A program made the position numbers and the translations under genes. From JAFGBI01 sp964480725 (lineage in GTDB: Bacteria > Myxococcota_A > Polyangia > Polyangiales > Polyangiaceae), in contig CAYZQO010000003.1 of the NCBI GenBank assembly GCA_964480725.1, positions 1 to 64,000 on the forward strand: a stretch of DNA of 64,000 nucleotides. Reading direction: 5' to 3'. Positions 59,111 to 64,000 of this stretch are shown in pieces; positions within the stretch are counted from its first letter, which is position 1; each line of letters opens with the position of its first letter. The notes beneath the pieces were generated by a model. The model saw only the letters and a list, made by a program, of their open reading frames with translations. It was not told the DNA's origin and did no database searches.

Positions 59111-60034
59111 ATGATCAGACTCACGACGTGGTGGTGGCTCCTGATGCTGCTGAGCGCGGGGCTCAGCGCGGGCTGTAGCAAGGCGAGCACCGGGTCGGCG
59201 CGCATGGCGCCCGAGAGCTCCGACCCGGGGTACGGGTACTCGGCCGAGGAGGCAACCACGTTCGAGAGCGCGCCGGCCGAGCCGCTCCGGTCCGGGCCGC
59301 TGAGCGGCAGCGACGACGTCGACGGGACGCGTGGCGGCGGCCGCGCAAGGGCCGCCTCCATGGCGGACCAACGACTGGCCGAAGCCGCCCCGCCGCCCCC
59401 CGTCACGACCGCCTCGGGCCCGGGCGTGCCCGAGGCCGCCCCACCAAGGGTCGAGGCCGATCGCGCGTCGGATCCCGCCCCGACCGCGACGGACGCGATC
59501 GCCGGCCCCCTGCTCATCTACACGGCAAGGCTCTCCCTCGGTGTCTACGAGGCCACCAAGGCAATCGACGCCATCGAGGCGCTCGCCCGACAGGCCGGCG
59601 GCTACCTTGTCGTCCGCGACGACACCTCCATCACCGTGCGCGTCCCGGCGGCCCGTTTCGACGAGGTACTCGCGAAGGTGACCACCTTCGGCGACGTCCT
59701 CACGCGCAACGTCGCGGTCCGGGACGTCACCGAGGAGTACTTCGATCTGGAGACGCGCCTCCTCAACCAGGAGGTCGTGCTCCGTCGCTTGCAGGAGCTG
59801 CTCCTGCGCGCCAGCAGCGTCGACGACGCCCTCAAGGTTGAGGCGGAGCTCGCGCGCGTCGCGACGGAAGTGGAGCAGCTCAAGGGGCGCCTCAAGCTCC
59901 TCCGCGAGCTCGTCGCGTACAGCACCATCGCCGTGACCTTCGCGCCCACTGCCACGGAGCCGGTCGGTTCACGGGTCGCCCTCCCCTTCCCCTGGCTCGA
60001 CTCCCTCGGGCTGGGTAACCTCCTGAGCCTCTGA
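59111..60034 (+). CDS. DUF4349-family lipoprotein
   Basis: This 307-residue protein starts MIRLTTWWWLLMLLSAGLSAGC (lipobox SAGC). An Ala/Pro/Gly-rich linker of about 115 residues is followed by the DUF4349 domain: LLIYTARLSLGVYEATKAIDAIEALARQAGG, IRVRVPAARFDEVL-like TVRVPAARFDEVLAKV, and a coiled coil DLETRLLNQEVVLRRLQELLLR. Many DUF4349 proteins end in a membrane helix; here the C-terminus (VALPFPWLDSLGLGNLLSL) is short and not a clear anchor, consistent with lipidation instead. GAGG 6 nt upstream of the ATG. The next lipoprotein begins 9 bp later. Confidence 0.87.
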   Translation: MIRLTTWWWLLMLLSAGLSAGCSKASTGSARMAPESSDPGYGYSAEEATTFESAPAEPLRSGPLSGSDDVDGTRGGGRARAASMADQRLAEAAPPPPVTTASGPGVPEAAPPRVEADRASDPAPTATDAIAGPLLIYTARLSLGVYEATKAIDAIEALARQAGGYLVVRDDTSITVRVPAARFDEVLAKVTTFGDVLTRNVAVRDVTEEYFDLETRLLNQEVVLRRLQELLLRASSVDDALKVEAELARVATEVEQLKGRLKLLRELVAYSTIAVTFAPTATEPVGSRVALPFPWLDSLGLGNLLSL

Positions 60035-60043
60035 GGTGCTGCG

Positions 60044-60535
60044 ATGAAGCGTGCACGACCCCTGCTCCTGCTCGTCTCGCTCCTGGTCGCCCCGGCCTGC
60101 GGCCGCCCCTTCGTACCGGCGGAGTTGCCGGGTTTCATCGAGCTCGATGAGGACCGCACCAGTGACTACGAGTACCGGGCCACCACCGCGGACGGGGTCG
60201 TGGTCGCGATCCGCACCATCAAGCATCGACCGCGGGGGGAGCTCGCGTTCTGGGAGCGCGCCATCGAGAACCAGCTGCGGGATCGCGGCGGCTACGCCCT
60301 ACTCGAGAAGCGCGACGTCAACACCCACGATGGGGTCGTGGGGCGCCAGCTCCGCTTCGGACACGACGAGGAACGGGAGCCGCACCTCTATTACGTCACC
60401 ATCATCCCCACCAGGCGCCGGCTCTTCGTCGTCGAGGCCGGCGGCACTCGGGAGCAGCTCGAGGCCTCCGCGTCGGCGATCGAAGCCGCCGTCACCCACT
60501 TGCAGATCCGGCGCTGCTGGCGGCTCGGCTGCTGA
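60044..60535 (+). CDS. Small predicted lipoprotein, function unknown
   Basis: This 163-residue protein has lipobox APAC. The mature domain is compact alpha/beta (FIELDEDRTSDYEYRATTADGVVVAIRTIKHR ... LAFWERAIENQLRDRGGYALLEKRDV ... YYVTIIPTRRRLFVVEAGGTREQLEA). It ends in a pair of Cys (CWRLGC). It resembles small periplasmic serine/threonine-rich lipoproteins only loosely, and no family is assigned. GAGGTG about 6 nt upstream supports the start. Nine bases after the DUF4349 gene, so probably one operon. Confidence 0.78.
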   Translation: MKRARPLLLLVSLLVAPACGRPFVPAELPGFIELDEDRTSDYEYRATTADGVVVAIRTIKHRPRGELAFWERAIENQLRDRGGYALLEKRDVNTHDGVVGRQLRFGHDEEREPHLYYVTIIPTRRRLFVVEAGGTREQLEASASAIEAAVTHLQIRRCWRLGC

Positions 60536-60574
60536 GCGAGGACCGAGGGGGCGCGCGCAGGGCGGCGAGATCCC

Positions 60575-61942
60575 TCAATCCGGCTGGAAGAGCACGGTCT
60601 GCGTGCGCTCAACGTGGTAGTAACGCGCCCAAGCGGCGCGGTCGAACGAGAGGGCGCCGAAGCCGTTGACCACGACGGCGAGCGCCCCCGCAACCCAAAA
60701 GCCACGCCGGCCGGCGGCACCGCTGATGGCGAGCAGGGCGAACAGGAATACGGCGTAGTCGTTGGAGAATCGGTACCCGAACTGCACCCAACCGCTGTTC
60801 TGGTAGAAGAGCGACGGCAGCGCCACCAGGATGACGGTCAGCCAGAGCGACCGCCACCGGTGACCCGTCGTTCGCGGGCACGCCAGCCAGACCAGGAACG
60901 GCGAAGTCACCCAGAGCGCAAGCCCGTGACCGCTGATTTGCAGGGGTGCGCCGCTGCCCGGCGCCGGGACCCAGGGCAGACTGGCCAGCATCACGGCGAG
61001 GTTACGCCCGAGGAAGTGGTAGTGAAAAAGCCCCCACTCCTCGATGCGGTCGCGCCAGGCGATCACGAGGTAGCGGTAGCCGGGATCGAACGGATCCCCG
61101 AACCGTGCCGCGTTGTGGACCATCGTGATCGCGACGGCCGCTGCGATCGGCACGCTGAAGGCGGCGAGCCGCGGCAGCGCCCGGGCTGGTGCCCCGCGGC
61201 GCCAGCGGCGCCACGCCGTCACCGGGCGCACCTCGTCGTGGACACCAGCACCCGACACCCGGAGCGCCTCCGCGACGAAGAGCGGGAAGGCCAGCAGCAG
61301 CGGCGCCCGAGTGAGAAAACCAAGCCCGAGCGCGATCCCCGCGAGCCACGGGTGAGCGGCGTCGAGTGACCAGAGCAGGTAGAGGGCGGCGAGCGCCACG
61401 CCGACCACATGCGCGGCGTACCAGACCGTCCCCTGGAGAGACGTGAAGAAGTACACGGTCCCGAAGGCGAACAACAGCGCGAGCGCGAAGCTCGACCCCA
61501 CCCCACCACCGCTCCGTCCGGTTCGCCGGAGCCGCTCGAGCGCCAGGAAGAGCGCTGCCGGCCCGATCCCGGCGAGCCCGAGGAAGAGCAGCCCGTCCGG
61601 GACCCGATCCGCGTCGCCGGCGAGCGCCACCCATGGCACCAGGAGGGCCGCGGGCAGCGCAGGAAAAACGACGTACCAACGCCCCTCGTACCGCGCGAAG
61701 TCGTTGCCACGCGCATGCACCGGCGGCGCTGCGCCCAGGTCCAGCCGCCCCGAAAGCCACGCCTCGGCCTGGAGCGCAAAGTGGTTGTAGGGGGTGTGCT
61801 CCGCCAGACGTGCGCGATCGGCGCAGGCGAGGAACCCCAGCCCGGCTATCACGGCCACGACTCCGGCGAGCAACCACCGGCGCGACGCCGGCTCCGCCAC
61901 CCTTGACCGCCTGGCTTGCGCGGCGCCCGAGGTCGGGTCCAT
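60575..61942 (-). CDS. Polytopic membrane protein, ArnT/PMT-like glycosyltransferase family
   Basis: This 455-residue protein has about ten hydrophobic segments. Soon after the first helix comes ADRARLAEHTPYNHFALQAEAWLSGRLDLG, an acidic or polar first periplasmic loop as in GT-C enzymes. Later loops contain NDFARYEGRWYVVFP, LGFLTRAPLLLAFPLF and GYRYLVIAWRDRIEEWG. Topology and size fit lipid-linked-sugar-dependent glycosyltransferases or flippase-like partners; a DD/DE catalytic pair is not obvious, so the activity is unproven. It is divergent from yceD at 62007. Confidence 0.75.
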   Translation of the reverse strand: MDPTSGAAQARRSRVAEPASRRWLLAGVVAVIAGLGFLACADRARLAEHTPYNHFALQAEAWLSGRLDLGAAPPVHARGNDFARYEGRWYVVFPALPAALLVPWVALAGDADRVPDGLLFLGLAGIGPAALFLALERLRRTGRSGGGVGSSFALALLFAFGTVYFFTSLQGTVWYAAHVVGVALAALYLLWSLDAAHPWLAGIALGLGFLTRAPLLLAFPLFVAEALRVSGAGVHDEVRPVTAWRRWRRGAPARALPRLAAFSVPIAAAVAITMVHNAARFGDPFDPGYRYLVIAWRDRIEEWGLFHYHFLGRNLAVMLASLPWVPAPGSGAPLQISGHGLALWVTSPFLVWLACPRTTGHRWRSLWLTVILVALPSLFYQNSGWVQFGYRFSNDYAVFLFALLAISGAAGRRGFWVAGALAVVVNGFGALSFDRAAWARYYHVERTQTVLFQPD

Positions 61943-61970
61943 CTCGCCCGACACGGTACCACGCCGAGGT

Positions 61971-61998
61971 TTGTTCCCGGCGCGGCGTGGCGTAAGCT
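61971..61998 (+). promoter_or_regulatory. Promoter of the yceD-rpmF genes
   Basis: TTGTTC (61971-61976) and TAAGCT (61993-61998) are separated by 16 bp, and the GTG start lies 8 nt downstream, so the transcript may be leaderless. Confidence 0.5.
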
Positions 61999-62006
61999 CG
62001 GGCCTC

Positions 62007-62681
62007 GTGTCCCGCCAGTACACCGTCCACGTTGCCGATCTCGAGGACGGGCCGCACAGCTATGGCTGGGACCTTCCGGTTCCCTGGCTCGAACAGGCGC
62101 TGCTGGACACGGAGGCGACGCCGCGGGGCGGAGGGCGCGCGGACGTCACCTTGACCCTCACCGGGCGCGACGTGCTGGTCCGCGGTTCGGTCGGCGCACC
62201 GATCGTGATGCCGTGCGTGATCACCCTCGACCCGGTCCCCATCGACGTTGTGGCGAGCCTCGCCCTGCTCCTCACTCCGCCGCCGGTCCCCCGCCGGGGA
62301 CAGCGAGCGCGATCGGTGACGAACGGTAACGGGCCTCGCCCCCGTCGCCAGGGAAGGGATGACGCAGGGCAGGGCGGCCGGTCTAACTCAAGAGCGGCCT
62401 ACGGAGTCGCCTCGGGCTGGGGGGATGACGCGACGCTCTCCGACGAGGACGCGGGGCGCGACGGGTACGACGGCGAGGTGGTCATCCTCGACGAGTTCTT
62501 CCGCGAGGCGATCCTGCTCGAACTGCCCATGGCGCCGCGACGATCCGACTTGCCTTCGGGGTCCGATGAAGCTACTGCTCACCGCTCCGCGGAGTCTTTA
62601 GCGGCCAGCGGGCCGCCATTGGATCCGCGCCTGCTGCCGCTGGCCGCCATCGCGCGCCGCCTGCGCAAGAACAAGGAGTAG
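62007..62681 (+). CDS. yceD: DUF177/YceD-family protein
   Basis: This 224-residue protein starts at GTG with RQYTVHVADLEDGPHSYGWDLPVPWLEQAL. The domain core DVTLTLTGRDVLVRGSVGAPIVMPCVITLDPVPIDV shows the expected Cys near the centre. A long Arg/Gly/Asn-rich insertion of about 60 residues precedes the conserved end VVILDEFFREAILLELPM. YceD (DUF177) is linked to 23S rRNA handling and is nearly always next to rpmF; rpmF follows after 4 bp here. The insertion makes it longer than the usual 170-180 residues. Confidence 0.9.
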   Translation: MSRQYTVHVADLEDGPHSYGWDLPVPWLEQALLDTEATPRGGGRADVTLTLTGRDVLVRGSVGAPIVMPCVITLDPVPIDVVASLALLLTPPPVPRRGQRARSVTNGNGPRPRRQGRDDAGQGGRSNSRAAYGVASGWGDDATLSDEDAGRDGYDGEVVILDEFFREAILLELPMAPRRSDLPSGSDEATAHRSAESLAASGPPLDPRLLPLAAIARRLRKNKE

Positions 62682-62685
62682 ACCC

Positions 62686-62886
62686 GTGGCCGTCCCCAAG
62701 CGCCGAAAGTCGAGCAGCCGGCGAGACATGCGGCGTGCGCAGCATGACAAAGTCGAGGCCCCGAACCTCATCCCCTGCCCGAACTGCTCTGCCCCGATGG
62801 TCGCGCACCGAGTCTGCCCCTCTTGCGGTCAGTACCGGGGCCGGGCGGTGCTCGCGAAGGCCGGTACGGGATCGGGCACGGAGTGA
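62686..62886 (+). CDS. rpmF: 50S ribosomal protein L32
   Basis: This 66-residue protein starts at GTG with AVPKRRKSSSRRDMRRAQHDK and has the zinc ribbon CPNC ... CPSCGQYRGR that marks the Cys-containing (zinc) form of L32. The length is normal. It is co-transcribed with yceD. The usual neighbour plsX is missing before fabH. Confidence 0.97.
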   Translation: MAVPKRRKSSSRRDMRRAQHDKVEAPNLIPCPNCSAPMVAHRVCPSCGQYRGRAVLAKAGTGSGTE

Positions 62887-63021
62887 CGGGACCCCACACG
62901 ATCGGCCGATCGGCCTATTCCCGGCGTTCGGGAGCCTCTGCTCGGTCGGTCCCGAAATCGGGTTTTCCCGGGAGCGGAGTGCCTCGGGCGGTGGTGTGTG
63001 CGCTTGGTTCAACCATTTCTG

Positions 63022-63050
63022 GTGACGAGCCCGCGGGCACGTCGTAACGA
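63022..63050 (+). promoter_or_regulatory. Promoter of fabH, leaderless arrangement
   Basis: GTGACG (63022-63027) and TAACGA (63045-63050) are 17 bp apart, and the GTG start of fabH is 6 nt downstream with no ribosome site. fabH may thus be transcribed on its own, even though rpmF lies 170 bp upstream. Confidence 0.48.
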
Positions 63051-63056
63051 GACATC

Positions 63057-64000
63057 GTGGTCCTAGGCAGCCGGATCGCAGGGACCGGGTCCTATGCGCC
63101 CGCCCGGGTATTGACCAACGCCGACCTCGAGCGGCTGGTGGACACTTCGGACGAGTGGATCAGGGAACGCACGGGGATCAAGGAGCGCCGGATCGCCGCC
63201 GACGACGAGTGCACGAGCGACATGGCGCTCCGCGCGGCTCGTTCTGCCCTCCAGGCGGCGGGCCTCGAGCCGCGAGATCTCGACATGATCGTGGTGGGCA
63301 CGATCTCGCCGGACCGCCAGCTCCCGGCGTGTGCCGCCTATCTGCAGCAGAAGCTCGGCGTCACGGGGATGCCCGCGTTCGATGTCAGCGCGGCCTGCGC
63401 GGGGTTTCTCTACGCCCTCACCATCGGCGACCAGTTCATCCGCAACGGCACCCACCGCCACGTGCTGGTGGTCGGCGTGGAACTGCTGAGCCGGGTCATC
63501 AACTGGGCCGACCGGAACACCTGCGTGCTCTTCGGCGATGGAGCTGGCGCCGTCGTGCTGGCCCCGGCGACCGAAGAAACCGGCCGCGTCCTGTCGAGCC
63601 GCCTCCACACCGACTCAACCTTCATCGACTCCCTCTACATCCCCGCCGGGGGGAGCCGCGAGCCGCTAACCCCTGCCGGCCTCGAGGCGCGCCGCAACAC
63701 GGTCCAGATGGTCGGCAACGATGTCTTCCGGGTGGCGGTGAAGAACCTCTCCAGCGCCTCGCGCGCCGCGATCGAGGCCGCCGGGATCGCGCCGAGCGAC
63801 GTCGACTGGGTGGTCCCCCACCAGGCCAACCTCCGGATCATCGCCCAGGTGTCGGCGCGCCTCGGCATCCCGCTCGAGCGGTTCGTGATCAACATCGATC
63901 GTTACGGGAACACCTCCAGCGCCTCGATCCCACTCGCCCTCGATGAGGCCGTGCGCGACGGTCGCGCCCGCACCGGCCACACGGTGCTGATGTGCGCGCT
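63057..64000 (+). CDS. fabH: Beta-ketoacyl-ACP synthase III (FabH), 3' end beyond the window
   Basis: The enzyme condenses acetyl-CoA with malonyl-ACP to start fatty-acid synthesis. About 314 residues are present and the gene runs off the end. The catalytic triad is intact: Cys114 in SAACAGFLYAL, His255 in VPHQANLRI and Asn285 in YGNTSSASIP. The N-terminal GSRIAGTGSYAPARVLTNADLERLVDTSDEWI is classic FabH. The GTG start is supported by TAACGA 6 nt upstream. Confidence 0.96.
   Translation, partial: MVLGSRIAGTGSYAPARVLTNADLERLVDTSDEWIRERTGIKERRIAADDECTSDMALRAARSALQAAGLEPRDLDMIVVGTISPDRQLPACAAYLQQKLGVTGMPAFDVSAACAGFLYALTIGDQFIRNGTHRHVLVVGVELLSRVINWADRNTCVLFGDGAGAVVLAPATEETGRVLSSRLHTDSTFIDSLYIPAGGSREPLTPAGLEARRNTVQMVGNDVFRVAVKNLSSASRAAIEAAGIAPSDVDWVVPHQANLRIIAQVSARLGIPLERFVINIDRYGNTSSASIPLALDEAVRDGRARTGHTVLMCA

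Noticed and set aside
62930..62970. A terminator between rpmF and fabH (CCCGAAATCGGGTTTT)
   Set aside because: The stem is only four base pairs and the T-run is four; too weak to support.
1..64000. tRNA, rRNA, insertion sequences, prophage or restriction-modification genes
   Set aside because: I looked for cloverleaf-like motifs, transposase, integrase, capsid and methyltransferase signatures and found none; a tRNAscan or profile search would be the definitive check.

Overview
This window reads as a chromosomal segment of a large-genome, very GC-rich myxobacterium (Myxococcota, probably of the Polyangiales/Sandaracinus type). The evidence is two eukaryote-like Ser/Thr kinases, some seventeen predicted lipoproteins, a MYXO-CTERM C-terminal sorting tail, a calcium-binding DGDG/DDCDD-type lipoprotein, an AgmX/PglI-like repeat protein, and type IV pilus ATPases of the gliding-motility kind. 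No prophage, insertion sequence, CRISPR array, rRNA or tRNA was seen.

Layout. 1-9.9 kb: a repeat-containing envelope protein, a membrane Ser/Thr kinase, a lipoprotein, a large unrecognised protein, an HD phosphohydrolase and a phospholipase-D/cardiolipin-synthase-like enzyme. 10-17.6 kb: a metalloprotease lipoprotein, a solitary type III export switch protein (SctU/FlhB family), then a minus-strand operon of PspA, a STAND-like ATPase and an unknown protein, and dihydrolipoyl dehydrogenase. 17.7-25 kb: a sigma factor followed by a decayed gene, a small basic protein and rpsT, a second Ser/Thr kinase, a lipoprotein, and a translationally coupled sigma factor / membrane TPR protein / outer-membrane-type protein operon. 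25-31.4 kb: a minus-strand plant-pectin cluster (pectinesterase, two SGNH acetylesterase-like lipoproteins, a beta-helix lipoprotein), all with long Gly/Thr-rich linkers. 32-45.6 kb: a PEGA/TPR protein, a thioredoxin-fold lipoprotein, an M20 peptidase, a nucleotidyltransferase, an SDR, a PilZ protein, a penicillin-binding protein, YvcK and a DUF2330 MYXO-CTERM protein. 45.7-46.6 kb: a gene-free region with a likely small RNA and a structured repeat. 46.6-64 kb: pilB, pilT, a porin, a large TPR membrane protein, purF, a run of lipoproteins (DUF192, cyclophilin, DUF4349), a glycosyltransferase-like membrane protein, and yceD-rpmF-fabH, the last running off the end.

The most novel material is non-coding. 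(1) A modular repeat occurs at 24949-25108, 31472-31673 and, inverted, at 46013-46173. It is built from a 42-bp hairpin unit and a 118-bp hairpin unit separated by CTAG boundaries, and its stems differ in sequence between copies while keeping their pairing. (2) A chain of perfect hairpins ends in a textbook intrinsic terminator at 45752-45942, in a region with no plus-strand gene for it to serve, which suggests an undescribed small RNA. (3) Many genes without a Shine-Dalgarno carry a TA-rich -10-like hexamer 6-8 nt before the start codon, which implies widespread leaderless transcription and helps fix several start codons.
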